Shown: positions 29,441-38,738, counted from the stretch's first letter. The stretch is DNA of 64,000 nt from Nonomuraea deserti (GCF_004348685.1 NZ_SMKO01000014.1:36778-100777), one strand, 5' to 3'. Program-made: numbers and translations. Notes: generated from the letters alone by a model not told the origin.

Positions 29441-30925
29441 ATGACGTCCAGCACTGAGGCCACCTCGAGCACCCCGCAGGTAGCGGTCAACGACATCGGG
29501 TCCGAGGAAGCCTTCCTCGCAGCGATCGACGAGACCATCAAGTACTTCAACGACGGCGACATTGTCGAGGGCACCGTCGTCAAGGTCGATCGAGACGAGG
29601 TCCTTCTCGATATCGGCTACAAGACCGAGGGTGTCATCCCCTCGCGCGAGCTTTCGATCAAGCACGATGTCGACCCTGCTGACGTCGTGGAGGTCGGCGA
29701 ACACGTCGAGGCCCTGGTTCTCCAGAAGGAGGACAAAGAGGGTCGCCTGATCCTGTCCAAGAAGCGCGCCCAGTACGAGCGCGCCTGGGGCACGATCGAG
29801 AAGATCAAGGACGAGGACGGCATCGTCACCGGCACCGTCATCGAGGTCGTCAAGGGTGGTCTCATCCTCGACATCGGCCTCCGTGGCTTCCTCCCGGCGT
29901 CCCTGGTCGAGATGCGGCGTGTCCGCGACCTGCAGCCGTACGTCGGCCGCGAGCTCGAAGCCAAGATCATTGAGCTCGACAAGAACCGCAACAACGTGGT
30001 CCTGTCGCGCCGTGCCTGGCTTGAGCAGACGCAGTCCGAGGTTCGCCAGACGTTCCTCAACACCCTCCAGAAGGGCCAGGTCCGCAAGGGCGTCGTGTCC
30101 TCGATCGTCAACTTCGGCGCCTTCGTCGATCTCGGCGGCGTCGACGGTCTGGTCCACGTGTCCGAGCTGTCCTGGAAGCACATCGACCACCCGTCCGAGG
30201 TCGTCGAGGTGGGCCAGGAGGTCACGGTCGAGGTCCTCGACGTCGACATGGAGCGCGAGCGCGTCTCCCTGTCGCTCAAGGCCACCCAGGAAGACCCGTG
30301 GCAGCAGTTCGCCCGCACCCACCAGATCGGCCAGGTCGTGCCGGGCCGCGTCACCAAGCTGGTGCCGTTCGGCGCGTTCGTCCGGGTCGAGGAGGGCATC
30401 GAGGGCCTGGTCCACATCTCCGAGCTGGCCGAGCGCCACGTGGAGATCCCGGAGCAGGTCGTCCAGGTCGGCGACGAGATCTTCGTGAAGATCATCGACA
30501 TCGACCTCGACCGCCGTCGCATCAGCCTGTCGCTGAAGCAGGCCAACGAGGGTGTCGGCACCGAGGTCGAGTTCGACCCGACCCTCTACGGCATGGCGGC
30601 CACCTACGACGACCAGGGCAACTACATCTACCCCGAGGGCTTCGACCCGGAGACCGGCGAGTGGCTCGAGGGCTTCGACAAGCAGCGTGAGGAGTGGGAG
30701 CGGCAGTACGCCGAGGCCCAGCAGCGCTTCGAGGCCCACAGGAAGCAGATCGAGGAGGCCCGCAAGGCCGAGGCGGAGGCCGGCGAGGCCGCTCCCTCGT
30801 CCTACAGCGGCGACTCGCCTGCCCAGTCGGGCGGCGGCTCGTCGTCGGCTCCCGCCAGCGGCGCGCTCGCCTCTGACGAGGCGCTCGCGGCCCTGCGCGA
30901 GAAGCTCGCCGGCGGCCAGAGCTGA
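29441..30925 (+). CDS. rpsA: 30S ribosomal protein S1
   Basis: Encodes 494 residues from ATG 29441 (GGAG 11 nt upstream; conserved N terminus MTSSTEA). Four S1 RNA-binding domains lie at about 36-105, 124-187, 208-276 and 293-362, each beginning with a G-x-V pattern such as GDIVEGTVVKVDRDEVLLD. The C-terminal tail is charged and low in complexity. The four-domain form, shorter than the six-domain E. coli S1, is normal for actinobacteria. The open frame extends 60 codons upstream, but that part is an untranslated leader. Confidence 0.97.
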   Translation: MTSSTEATSSTPQVAVNDIGSEEAFLAAIDETIKYFNDGDIVEGTVVKVDRDEVLLDIGYKTEGVIPSRELSIKHDVDPADVVEVGEHVEALVLQKEDKEGRLILSKKRAQYERAWGTIEKIKDEDGIVTGTVIEVVKGGLILDIGLRGFLPASLVEMRRVRDLQPYVGRELEAKIIELDKNRNNVVLSRRAWLEQTQSEVRQTFLNTLQKGQVRKGVVSSIVNFGAFVDLGGVDGLVHVSELSWKHIDHPSEVVEVGQEVTVEVLDVDMERERVSLSLKATQEDPWQQFARTHQIGQVVPGRVTKLVPFGAFVRVEEGIEGLVHISELAERHVEIPEQVVQVGDEIFVKIIDIDLDRRRISLSLKQANEGVGTEVEFDPTLYGMAATYDDQGNYIYPEGFDPETGEWLEGFDKQREEWERQYAEAQQRFEAHRKQIEEARKAEAEAGEAAPSSYSGDSPAQSGGGSSSAPASGALASDEALAALREKLAGGQS

Positions 30926-30966
30926 CGTCCTCCTGAGTGAGGCTGCGGCTCGATCCCTGGCCTGAC

Positions 30967-31009
30967 CGGAAAGCCCCGTACGGATGGATGACCCGTGCGG
31001 GGCTTTCCG
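30967..31009 (+). terminator. rpsA terminator
   Basis: CGGAAAGCCCCG (30967-30978) pairs with CGGGGCTTTCCG (30998-31009), a 12-bp stem with a 19-nt loop that can pair further. It starts 41 nt after the rpsA stop. Confidence 0.85.
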
Positions 31010-31200
31010 CATGCGGGCGCACGTGCCGATGAGTGCTCCAGCGGCTCCTTCGGACGGAGCCTAGGCGCCACGCGCTTCCGTCCGCGCGGTGGATCGGGCC
31101 GGCGCGGTCGCCTGGCGGCCGCGGACACGATCGCCGCAGCCGCGCGCCGGCCCGTCAATGCGGAAGCATCCTTGCCGCAAGGGTTCCTAGGGTGCCGGGC

Positions 31201-32334
31201 ATGAACGTCATCAAGCGCTTTCACCTGGACATTCCGCAGAGCGACCTCGACGACCTGCGCGACCGGCTGCGGCGCACCAGATGGGCGAGAGCGCTGCCCG
31301 GCGGGTGGAGCCGGGGCGTGCCCGCACCATACCTGCGCGAGCTCGCCGGACACTGGGCCGACGGCTTCGACTGGCGGGCGTGGGAGGCCAGGCTCAACGC
31401 CTTCCCGCAGTTCACCACCGGCATCGACGGGCAGACGATCCACTTCCTGCACGCCCGCTCCCCGGAGCCCGGCGCCATCCCGCTGATCATGACGCACAGC
31501 TGGCCGAACTCCGTCACCGAGTTTCTGAACGTCATCGGGCCCCTCACCGACCCGCGCCGGCACGGGCTCGACCCGGCCATGGCCTTCCACGTCGTGGCGC
31601 CCTCGCTGCCCGGATTCGCCTTCTCCCCGTTTCCCGAGCCCGCCGACGAGCGGCCGTGGAGCATCGAGCGGGTGGCGCGCACATGGGCCGAGCTGATGCG
31701 CCGGCTCGGCTACGATCGGTACGGCGCGCACGGCAACGACGCCGGAGCGATGGTCACACCACAGCTGGCCGCGCTCGACAGCGAGCACGTGATCGGCTCC
31801 GTCATCACGGCCGGGCTCGGCATCCACATGGGCGACCCGGCGCGGCTGGAGGGGTTCAGCGAGGCCGAGCGGGCCGAACTGGCGGACATGGCCGCCTGGA
31901 TGACCGGGGGCAGCGGGTACGGCCCCTACCTCGCGAACAGGCCGCAGACGCTCGCGTACGGCTTCACCGACTCGCCGGTGGCGCAGCTCGCCTACCTCGT
32001 GGAGAGGTTCAAGGAGTTCGACGGGTGGGGGGCGGGGTCCGAGCCCATCGACCGCGACCTGGTGCTGGCCAACGCGAGCCTCTACTGGCTGACCGGCACC
32101 GGCGGGTCGTCGTCGTGGACCTACTACGAAAGGGCCGCGGGGCTGCCCATCGACCAGCGCGCCGTGCCGACCGGGGTGACACACGGCGGGCCGGCGGTGA
32201 TGCGCCGGATCGCCGAACGCGGCAACGACATCGTCTACTGGGGTGAGGCGCACAGCCCCAGCCACATGGTCGCCATGGCGGCGCCGGACTCCCTGGTGGC
32301 GGGCATACGCGCCGCTTTCCGGACGATCCGCTGA
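31201..32334 (+). CDS. Epoxide hydrolase (alpha/beta hydrolase with EHN domain)
   Basis: Encodes 377 residues from ATG 31201. The N-terminal EHN lid (FHLDIPQSDLDDLRDRLRRT) precedes the hydrolase core. The oxyanion-hole motif HSWPNS, the nucleophile Asp in HGNDAG and the late His in SPSHMVAMAAPD are visible. It would hydrolyse epoxides to diols. Homologues have HGWPGS and GGDWG at these places, so small variations are present. No operon partners; it follows the rpsA terminator. Confidence 0.9.
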   Translation: MNVIKRFHLDIPQSDLDDLRDRLRRTRWARALPGGWSRGVPAPYLRELAGHWADGFDWRAWEARLNAFPQFTTGIDGQTIHFLHARSPEPGAIPLIMTHSWPNSVTEFLNVIGPLTDPRRHGLDPAMAFHVVAPSLPGFAFSPFPEPADERPWSIERVARTWAELMRRLGYDRYGAHGNDAGAMVTPQLAALDSEHVIGSVITAGLGIHMGDPARLEGFSEAERAELADMAAWMTGGSGYGPYLANRPQTLAYGFTDSPVAQLAYLVERFKEFDGWGAGSEPIDRDLVLANASLYWLTGTGGSSSWTYYERAAGLPIDQRAVPTGVTHGGPAVMRRIAERGNDIVYWGEAHSPSHMVAMAAPDSLVAGIRAAFRTIR

Positions 32335-32443
32335 GGCTGCCGGAGATTTCCCCGACGGCCTTCGGCGAAGCCGTCCACCGGCCCGCGGGGCGCTGACAGA
32401 CTGCTGACCTGCGCTGTCGGCACTACTCTGCAGGAGCGACGCG

Positions 32444-34366
32444 GTGGGCATGGGTCAGCGGATGATGCGGATGACGACCGCTCTGGCGGTCGCCGGCGCG
32501 GGTGGCGTACTCGCCGCACCGGAAGCGGCCGGCGGGAGCCCTGTGCGGGTCGTGCCGGAGTTGGATGCTGCGGGTGCCGTGCATGCCACGCCGAGGGCGC
32601 GCGGCGCCCGTGCGGTCTCGGGAGTGAGCGCCGGCGTGGTGCCGGGAATGCGCGGGGAGCTCGCCTGGTGGGACTGCGGGGACGGATTGCAGTGCGCCAA
32701 GCTGTCCGTGCCCGCCGACTGGGCCAGGCCGCGCGGAGCCCGTACCGAGATCGACGTGGCCAGGATGCCCGCGCGGGACCCGCGGCGGAGTCTCGGCCAC
32801 GTGGTCGTGAACACCGGTGCGGGGTCCTCCGTCCAGGACGTGCGGGCGCGGCCCGACACCGTGAGCGAGCTGGCGCGGTGGTTCGACGTCGTGATCATGG
32901 AGGCGCGCGGGACCGGCGACCATGACAGCGCGGCGGCCGTACGATGCGCGGTGCCGCCCCCCGACGTGCAGCGGCTCCAGCAGCTGTCCCGGGGCAAGGC
33001 CGGCTGGCGCGCCCACGCCCGCGGCAACGCCGCCTACGGCAGGAGTTGCCGCGCCGCCGCGGGAGCCACCCGGCTCACGTCCTGGCAGGTCGCGTACGAC
33101 CTCGACGCCCTGCGGGCCGCCCTCGGCGAGGCACGACTGCGCTACTTCGGCAACTCCTACGGTGCCGTCTACGGGCAGGCGTACGTGGAGTCGTTCCCTG
33201 GCCGCGTGGGGCGGATGTACCTGGAGGGCGTCCCCGACCTCGCCGAACCCGGGCTGGAGCGGCGGATGACCGCCAGGGCCCGCGCGGTGGAGCGCCAGCT
33301 GTACGCCTTCCGCGACTGGTGCCGCGGCCGTCTCGGCTGCCCGCTGGGCGAGGAGGACGCCGTGTCGGTCTTCGACGATCTGGCCCGACGCGTGCCCCTG
33401 CCCGCCGGGCCGCGAAGCAAGGTGAACGCCCGGCGGCTGGTCGCCGCCGTGTACGCCGGCCTCGCCCCGGCACGCTGGCCCGAACTGGCCAGGGCTCTGT
33501 CGGCGGCCAGATCCGGAGACGCCGGCCCGCTGGCGTCCCTGGCGTCTCCGTCCCTGGCGTCTCCGTCCCTGGCGTCTCCGTCCCTGCCGTCCCCGGACTC
33601 CTTGGCGTCGGCGGGTGCGGACGACGCGCCTGGGCCGCCGTCGAGCGGCGGGCTGAGCGGGCTCGCCCCGGGCGACGGTCATGGTGCGGTACGCGGGTCG
33701 GGCGCGGCGGCGGGCGGCGGGCCCGCAGCGCCGGCCGGCGGCGCGGACGGTACGGCGCTGCGCATGATGATGTGTCATGACTTCGCGCCCGCCATGCCCC
33801 GATACCGGCGCTTTCTCGCCATGGAGGAGAGGCTGCGCGCGGTCGCGCCCCGGGTGGGGTGGCTGAGCGGGAGACACGAGGCCGGCCGGTGCATGGGCCT
33901 GGCGGGCACAGGGCCGTCCCAGCCGCCCCGGCTCTCTCCGGCAGCGTCCCAGCAACCCCAGTTCCAGTCCCAGGCCCAGGCCCAGGCCCAGGCCCAGTCA
34001 CAGTCACAGTCACAGTCACAGTCACAGTCACAGTTCCAGCTGTCCCAGCTCCAGTATTCCCAAGTGCCCCAGCGGTCCCGGGCGTACGCGGGAGCGCGGG
34101 TGCTGGTGGGGATCGGGCGGCTGGACATCGAGACGCCCGCCTCCGGCGCGGCCCGGGCGGCCAGGCGGATCCCCGGTGCGGTGGTGCTGTGGCACAGCGA
34201 CGGGCATGACGCCTACCTGCTGCAGGGCGTACGCAAGCTCCGCGCCGCCTGCCTGCGCGCCCGCGTGCACGACCACCTCGTCAAGGGCATCCTGCCCGCC
34301 CGCGGCACCGCGTGCGGGGGAGCCCTGGTGGACGGTATGAACCCGAGAGGCGCGGCCGCCGGGTAG
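32444..34366 (+). CDS. Secreted alpha/beta hydrolase, tripeptidyl-aminopeptidase-like, with low-complexity insertions
   Basis: Encodes 640 residues from GTG 32444 (GGAG 8 nt upstream). An N-terminal export signal (about 1-30) is followed by the S33/TAP-type hydrolase. The nucleophile sits in FGNSYGAVYG, the Asp in GRLDIETP and the His in HSDGHDAY. Two inserts interrupt the lid region: SLASP repeats (33539-33598) and a Gln/Ala/Ser tract (33971-34030). The insert-bearing part is probably a disordered loop. Relatives of this family cleave tripeptides or release acyl groups outside the cell. Confidence 0.85.
   Translation: MGMGQRMMRMTTALAVAGAGGVLAAPEAAGGSPVRVVPELDAAGAVHATPRARGARAVSGVSAGVVPGMRGELAWWDCGDGLQCAKLSVPADWARPRGARTEIDVARMPARDPRRSLGHVVVNTGAGSSVQDVRARPDTVSELARWFDVVIMEARGTGDHDSAAAVRCAVPPPDVQRLQQLSRGKAGWRAHARGNAAYGRSCRAAAGATRLTSWQVAYDLDALRAALGEARLRYFGNSYGAVYGQAYVESFPGRVGRMYLEGVPDLAEPGLERRMTARARAVERQLYAFRDWCRGRLGCPLGEEDAVSVFDDLARRVPLPAGPRSKVNARRLVAAVYAGLAPARWPELARALSAARSGDAGPLASLASPSLASPSLASPSLPSPDSLASAGADDAPGPPSSGGLSGLAPGDGHGAVRGSGAAAGGGPAAPAGGADGTALRMMMCHDFAPAMPRYRRFLAMEERLRAVAPRVGWLSGRHEAGRCMGLAGTGPSQPPRLSPAASQQPQFQSQAQAQAQAQSQSQSQSQSQSQFQLSQLQYSQVPQRSRAYAGARVLVGIGRLDIETPASGAARAARRIPGAVVLWHSDGHDAYLLQGVRKLRAACLRARVHDHLVKGILPARGTACGGALVDGMNPRGAAAG
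33539..33598 (+). repeat. 15-bp tandem repeat coding LASPS units
   Basis: Three exact units CTGGCGTCTCCGTCC and one diverged unit lie in frame within the secreted hydrolase. Confidence 0.85.
33971..34030 (+). repeat. Hexanucleotide repeats CAGGCC x4 and CAGTCA x6
   Basis: Four CAGGCC units (33971-33994) run straight into six CAGTCA units (33995-34030), coding QAQAQAQA then SQ repeats. The 6-bp period preserves the frame, so copy number could vary without loss of the protein. Confidence 0.9.
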
Positions 34367-34376
34367 GGTGCTGCGC

Positions 34377-34838
34377 GTGCTGATCGAACGGGCGGTGGCC
34401 GCGGACGCGGGTGAGATCCTCACCGTGCAGCGCGCGGCCTACGTGAGCGAGGCCCAGCTCTACGGCGATCCGTACATACTGCCGCTCGTGGAGTCGCTGG
34501 AGCAGATGCGCAAGGCCATCGAGGGCGCCGTCGTGCTCAAGGCGCTCGACGCGGGGAGGATCGTCGGCGCGGTGCGCGGGCAGCTGTCGGGTGCCACGTG
34601 CGTGGTCGGCCGCCTGGTGGTCGCGCCCGACCGCCAGGGGCAGGGGCTGGGCACGGCCTTGTTGCGGGCCCTGCACGAGGAGATGCCCGGGGCGTCGGCG
34701 TTCGACCTGTTCACGGGGCACCTGTCGGAGGGCAACGTGCGGCTCTACCGCCGCCTCGGCTACCGGGAGACGCACCGGGAGCGGATGGACGACCATCTGA
34801 CGCTGGTGCACCTGCGCAGGGTCGCGGACCCGAGGTGA
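34377..34838 (+). CDS. GNAT-family N-acetyltransferase
   Basis: Encodes 153 residues. The acetyl-CoA binding motif A is LVVAPDRQGQGLGTALL, and the motif B region GNVRLYRRLGYRE is typical. The GTG at 34377 is chosen because TAGGGT (34364-34369) lies 7 nt upstream, a leaderless arrangement; an upstream GTG at 34368 overlaps this hexamer. The substrate is unknown. Confidence 0.88.
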   Translation: MLIERAVAADAGEILTVQRAAYVSEAQLYGDPYILPLVESLEQMRKAIEGAVVLKALDAGRIVGAVRGQLSGATCVVGRLVVAPDRQGQGLGTALLRALHEEMPGASAFDLFTGHLSEGNVRLYRRLGYRETHRERMDDHLTLVHLRRVADPR

Positions 34839-34961
34839 TCACCGGACGCGGTCCGTCGAGAGCGCGCCGGCCCGCGGCCGGGCCGCCCCCACCACCCCGT
34901 CGAGGCGGCCGGGCGCAGGCGTGTTCCCCATGGCTCCGCTCCGGTCGATAGGCTCGTGCCC

Positions 34962-35564
34962 GTGCTGACGACAGGGCTCACCGGCGGGATCGGTTCCGGT
35001 AAGAGCGAGGTGTCCAAGCGGCTCGCCGCCAGGGGAGCCATGGTGATCGACGCCGACAAGATCGCGCGCGAGGTGGTCGAGCCGGGCACGCCGGGCCTGG
35101 CCAAGGTGGTCGCCGCGTTCGGCGAGGGGGTGCTCCGCCCGGACGGCTCGCTCGACAGGGAGCGGCTCGGGTCCATCGTGTTCAACGACGCCGAGCGGCT
35201 GGCCGAGCTCAACGCGATCGTCCATCCGCTGGTGGGGGAGCGGGTGGCCGAGCTGCGAAGCCAGGCGCCCGACGACGCGATCGTGGTCTACGACGTGCCG
35301 CTGCTGGTGGAGAACAACCTGGCTCCCATGTACGACGTCGTCATCGTCGTCGACGCGGCCGACGAGGTGCGCGTCAGGCGGCTCGCCGAGCACCGGGGCA
35401 TGCCGGAGGCCGACGCCAGGGCCCGCATCGCCGCCCAGGCGAGCCGGGAGGACCGGCTGGCCGCGGCCGACATCGTGGTGCCGAACGAGGGCTCCCTGGA
35501 CGAGCTGGACGCCCGCGTGGCCGAGGTCTGGCACGAGCTGACGAGGCGCGCCGGCCGCGGCTGA
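34962..35564 (+). CDS. coaE: Dephospho-CoA kinase
   Basis: Encodes 200 residues. The P-loop [22 protein letters not shown] and the lid motif ([13 protein letters not shown]) define CoaE, which phosphorylates dephospho-CoA in the last step of CoA synthesis. GTG 34962 is preferred over GTG 34956 because TAGGCT (34949-34954) lies 7 nt before it, as in leaderless genes, and because homologues begin MLxxGLTGGI. It follows rpsA in the conserved order, separated by accessory genes. Confidence 0.96.
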   Translation: MLTTGLTGGIGSGKSEVSKRLAARGAMVIDADKIAREVVEPGTPGLAKVVAAFGEGVLRPDGSLDRERLGSIVFNDAERLAELNAIVHPLVGERVAELRSQAPDDAIVVYDVPLLVENNLAPMYDVVIVVDAADEVRVRRLAEHRGMPEADARARIAAQASREDRLAAADIVVPNEGSLDELDARVAEVWHELTRRAGRG

Positions 35565-35771
35565 GCACGAGAGCGGGCAGGTCTCACCCGCGCCCGCCCG
35601 TGCCGCTCGTGCCCGCCCAAGCCGCCCTTGCCGCCGTGCTCGGCACGAGCGGGCAGGGTCCCGCCGTCCACCGGTGGCGCGGCGCCCCGGGAGCGGTGGG
35701 GCGTTGACGGGCTGACCACGATCCATGACCATCGGAAAGATCGCCCGACAGGTTTCGTGGAAGGACCCCCC

Positions 35772-37163
35772 ATGCCGCGCTTGTCCGCAGTCTTGACCAC
35801 AGCCCTCATCGCGCTCATGGGGATCTTCCCCGGCGCCGCCGCCGGGAGCGCCGCGACGCAGACGTTCCGCAACCCGGTCAACCCGAGCGCCGATCCCAGC
35901 CTGATCTACCACGACGGCAACTACTACGTGGCCACCACGCGCGGCGACCGGATCGGCGTCTGGAAGTCGCCCAGCCTGGCCACCCTGCTGTCGGCGCCCG
36001 AGCAGGTGGTGTGGCGCGACAGCGACCCGAGCCGCAACACCCAGATGTGGGCGCCCGCCTTCCGCCACGTCGGATCCCGCTGGTACGTCTACTACACCGC
36101 CTCCGACGGCGTCGACGCCAACCACCGCATGTACGTCCTGGAGTCCGCGGGCGACGACCCGATGGGCCCGTACACCTTCAAGGCCAAGATCGCCGACTTC
36201 GGCGAGTACGCCATCGACGGCGAGCCGATCACCCACAACGGGCAGCAGTACTTCGTCTGGGCCGGCCCGGGCCGCGGCATGGGCGGCCCGGCGCAGCTCT
36301 ACATCGCCCGCATGAGCAACCCGTGGACGGTGACCGGCGGCCGGGTGGCCATCCCCGCCGACGGCGGCTGCACGGAGGTCAGGGAGGGGCCGACCCCGCT
36401 CTACCGCAACGGCAGGACGTTCCTCACCTACTCCACCTGCGACACCGGCAAGCCGGACTACCAGCTGTGGATGAAGAGCATCGCGGACGGCGCCGACCCG
36501 ATGGTGGCGGCCAGCTGGCGGCAGCACGCGGGGCCGGTGTTCTCGCGCAACGACGCCACCGGCGTGTGGGGCCCGGGGCACCACTCGTTCTTCCGCTCGC
36601 CCGACGGCACCGAGGACTGGATCGCCTACCACGGCAAGAACACGAGCGAGTACACCTACGACTTCCGCACCACCCGCGTCCAGAGGTTCACCTGGAAGGC
36701 CGACGGCACGCCCGACTTCGGCCGCCCGCTGGCCGCCGGGGCCACCCAGGATCTTCCGTCCGGCGATCCGGGCGCGGCCACCTCGGTGATCAACGACTTC
36801 GACCCGCAGGTGTCGTACGCCGGCACGTGGCAGTCGGGCTCAGGCTGCGGCAACCAGTGTTTCTGGAGCAACGACCACTGGAGCGGCGAGGCCGGCGCGA
36901 CCGCCACCGTCACTTTCACCGGCACCAGGGTGGCCCTGCTGAGCGTGCGCGACCGCGGCAACGGCATCGCCGCGATCTCCATCGACGGCGGCCCCGAGCA
37001 GCGCGTCGACTACTACAGCGGCATCCGGGTCGGTGAGCAGCTCAACTACCTGAGCCCGGTCCTGTCGCCTGGCCCGCACACCCTGCGGGTCCGCGTCACA
37101 GGCGAGAGGAACCCGGCCTCGGGCAGCACCGTGATCAGCATGGACCGGATCGAGGTGTACTGA
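35772..37163 (+). CDS. Secreted GH43-type glycoside hydrolase with C-terminal beta-sandwich
   Basis: Encodes 463 residues from ATG 35772 with AAGGA upstream. The signal peptide spans about 1-25 (ending AAAGSA). The five-bladed propeller (about 30-325) begins NPVNPSADPSLIYHDGNYY, with the likely base Asp in ADPS, an Asp in AIDGEP and the likely acid Glu in REGPT. A C-terminal module (about 345-463, VSYAGTWQ to SMDRIEVY) resembles carbohydrate-binding or immunoglobulin-like domains. It would trim arabinose- or xylose-containing plant polymers outside the cell; the exact substrate is not readable. Confidence 0.9.
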   Translation: MPRLSAVLTTALIALMGIFPGAAAGSAATQTFRNPVNPSADPSLIYHDGNYYVATTRGDRIGVWKSPSLATLLSAPEQVVWRDSDPSRNTQMWAPAFRHVGSRWYVYYTASDGVDANHRMYVLESAGDDPMGPYTFKAKIADFGEYAIDGEPITHNGQQYFVWAGPGRGMGGPAQLYIARMSNPWTVTGGRVAIPADGGCTEVREGPTPLYRNGRTFLTYSTCDTGKPDYQLWMKSIADGADPMVAASWRQHAGPVFSRNDATGVWGPGHHSFFRSPDGTEDWIAYHGKNTSEYTYDFRTTRVQRFTWKADGTPDFGRPLAAGATQDLPSGDPGAATSVINDFDPQVSYAGTWQSGSGCGNQCFWSNDHWSGEAGATATVTFTGTRVALLSVRDRGNGIAAISIDGGPEQRVDYYSGIRVGEQLNYLSPVLSPGPHTLRVRVTGERNPASGSTVISMDRIEVY

Positions 37164-37166
37164 GCG

Positions 37167-37991
37167 TCACGGCCGCAGCAGGTGCGCGGTCTGCTCGTAC
37201 AGGCGGCGCGCGTCACCTGGGTCGAGGGTCGGCAGCGACGGGTCGACCGGAGTGCGCCGGTCGTAGGCGAGCAGGCCGCGGCCCGGCGGGTCGTCCATGA
37301 GCTCGATGATCGGCTGGATGCTCTTCTCGACCGGCTGGGCGAAGAACCTGGCCAGCACCTTGATGACGGTTCTGGCCGGCTGGCCGAGGCTGTCGGCGCC
37401 GCTGTCGGTGAAGCCCGGGTGGTGCAGGAGGAAGCGCGTACGCCCGCCCGGATGGTTGGCGGTGTAGGCGACGCCGAGGAGGTCGGTGGCGCGGCCTCCC
37501 TGGAGCACGGCCTTGATGGGGCCGAAGCCGTTCTTCAGCGACAGGTCGTCCCAGTGGATGCGGCCCTTGGTGACGCCGACCCCGCACACGTTGACGATCA
37601 TCGGGTTCCCGCCCTTCTCCAGCGGGCCGGTCAGCCCGTAGCTGAGCAGCATGCGACTGACGTAGTAGAGGGCGAAGGCGGCCTCGAATCCGTCAGGTGT
37701 CACCACCCGGCCGGGGAAGTGCCGCATCGCGGTGAGGACGAGCCCGTCCCGCGCGTCGTGCCGCGCCGCGATCTCCTTGATCACGCGGACGTTCTCCGCG
37801 ACCGAGGTCAGGTCGGCCTGGACGAACGCGGCCCGGTCGCCGGCCCCGGCGCGGGCCGCCTCGTCGAGGAACCGCCGCCCCTTCGCGGGGTCGCTGCCGA
37901 TGATCGTCACCTGGTCGCCGCGCCGCAGGAAGTGGCGGGCCAACCCTCTCCCCATACCGGCTGTGCCACCCGACACGACATATGTCCGCAT
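37167..37991 (-). CDS. SDR-family protein with non-canonical active site
   Basis: Encodes 274 residues. The cofactor motif GGTAGMGRG at the N terminus and ADLTS show an NAD(P)-binding Rossmann fold. The catalytic region is odd: the usual NVSS reads NVCGVG, and the usual YxxxK appears as VLQGG/R near LLGVAY, so the Tyr and Lys are not evident. It is divergent from a TetR gene with two matching operator sites between them, so it is probably the regulator's target. The real reaction may differ from standard SDRs. Confidence 0.82.
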   Translation of the reverse strand: MRTYVVSGGTAGMGRGLARHFLRRGDQVTIIGSDPAKGRRFLDEAARAGAGDRAAFVQADLTSVAENVRVIKEIAARHDARDGLVLTAMRHFPGRVVTPDGFEAAFALYYVSRMLLSYGLTGPLEKGGNPMIVNVCGVGVTKGRIHWDDLSLKNGFGPIKAVLQGGRATDLLGVAYTANHPGGRTRFLLHHPGFTDSGADSLGQPARTVIKVLARFFAQPVEKSIQPIIELMDDPPGRGLLAYDRRTPVDPSLPTLDPGDARRLYEQTAHLLRP

Positions 37992-38005
37992 ATTTCATTC
38001 CTAAA

Positions 38006-38021
38006 GTCATCGAACGCTGAC
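38006..38021. promoter_or_regulatory. TetR operator candidate, site 1
   Basis: GTCATCGAACGCTGAC is an imperfect palindrome GTCA-N8-TGAC, 15 nt upstream of the SDR start. It matches site 2 at 11 of 16 or more positions, including both outer arms. Confidence 0.65.
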
Positions 38022-38054
38022 TTGAGGGAACGTAACACAGCATGGCCGTACAAT

Positions 38055-38070
38055 GTCAACGATCGATGAC
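38055..38070. promoter_or_regulatory. TetR operator candidate, site 2
   Basis: GTCAACGATCGATGAC has the same GTCA-N8-TGAC form as site 1 and lies 17 nt upstream of the TetR start. Both sites share the CGA core. Confidence 0.65.
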
Positions 38071-38087
38071 TACGAAGGGAGTCCCGC

Positions 38088-38660
38088 GTGCGGAAGAGGG
38101 ACCGGGAGGCCACCAGAGCGCGCCTGCTGGAGGCCGCCAGGCTGCGCTTCGCCCGCGAGGGCTACGACGGCACGAGCGTGCGCGACATCGCCGGAGACGC
38201 CGGCGTCGACGCCGGCCTGATCTTCCGCTACTTCGGCAGCAAGAAACAGCTCTTCGACGAGATCACCGCCGACATTCCCGCCGACCTGCTCGACGGCCCC
38301 GAGGAGGAGCTGGTCGCCCGCATGGTGCGTTCCGTGGTCTTCGCCGACTGGACCCGCTACGGCGGCGAGCACCCGCTGGTCGCCATGTTGCGTTCCTCGG
38401 CCCACGAGGACACCAGGCAGCGCATCCGCGAGGAGGTCTGCACCACCTACGTCAGGGCCCTGGAGGACCTGGCCGAGGGCGACGACGCCGAGCTGCGGGC
38501 GGAGCTGCTCAGCGCCTGGCTGGTCGGCATCGGCATCCTGCGCTCGGTCGTGGCCACCCCGGCGCTGGCCGGGGCCGGCCTCGACGACCTCGCTCCGCAC
38601 GTGGCGGCCGTGGCCGGAGACCTGCTGGGCCGTCCCATGTCGGGCACCTCGGACGCGTGA
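38088..38660 (+). CDS. TetR-family transcriptional regulator
   Basis: Encodes 190 residues. The N-terminal helix-turn-helix (TRARLLEAARLRFAREGY, TSVRDIAGDAGVDAGLIFRYF) is a standard TetR domain; the C-terminal part is a helical ligand-binding domain. The GTG start has AGGGAG upstream. Divergent from the SDR gene, with two operator-like palindromes between, so it likely represses both. Confidence 0.93.
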   Translation: MRKRDREATRARLLEAARLRFAREGYDGTSVRDIAGDAGVDAGLIFRYFGSKKQLFDEITADIPADLLDGPEEELVARMVRSVVFADWTRYGGEHPLVAMLRSSAHEDTRQRIREEVCTTYVRALEDLAEGDDAELRAELLSAWLVGIGILRSVVATPALAGAGLDDLAPHVAAVAGDLLGRPMSGTSDA

Positions 38661-38738
38661 CGGCGCCGCCGGGCGCCGCCTGTCCCGTGCCCGCCGAGCA
38701 CCCGCCGCACGCCCGGTGCGCCAGGCGTGTCAGGTGTG

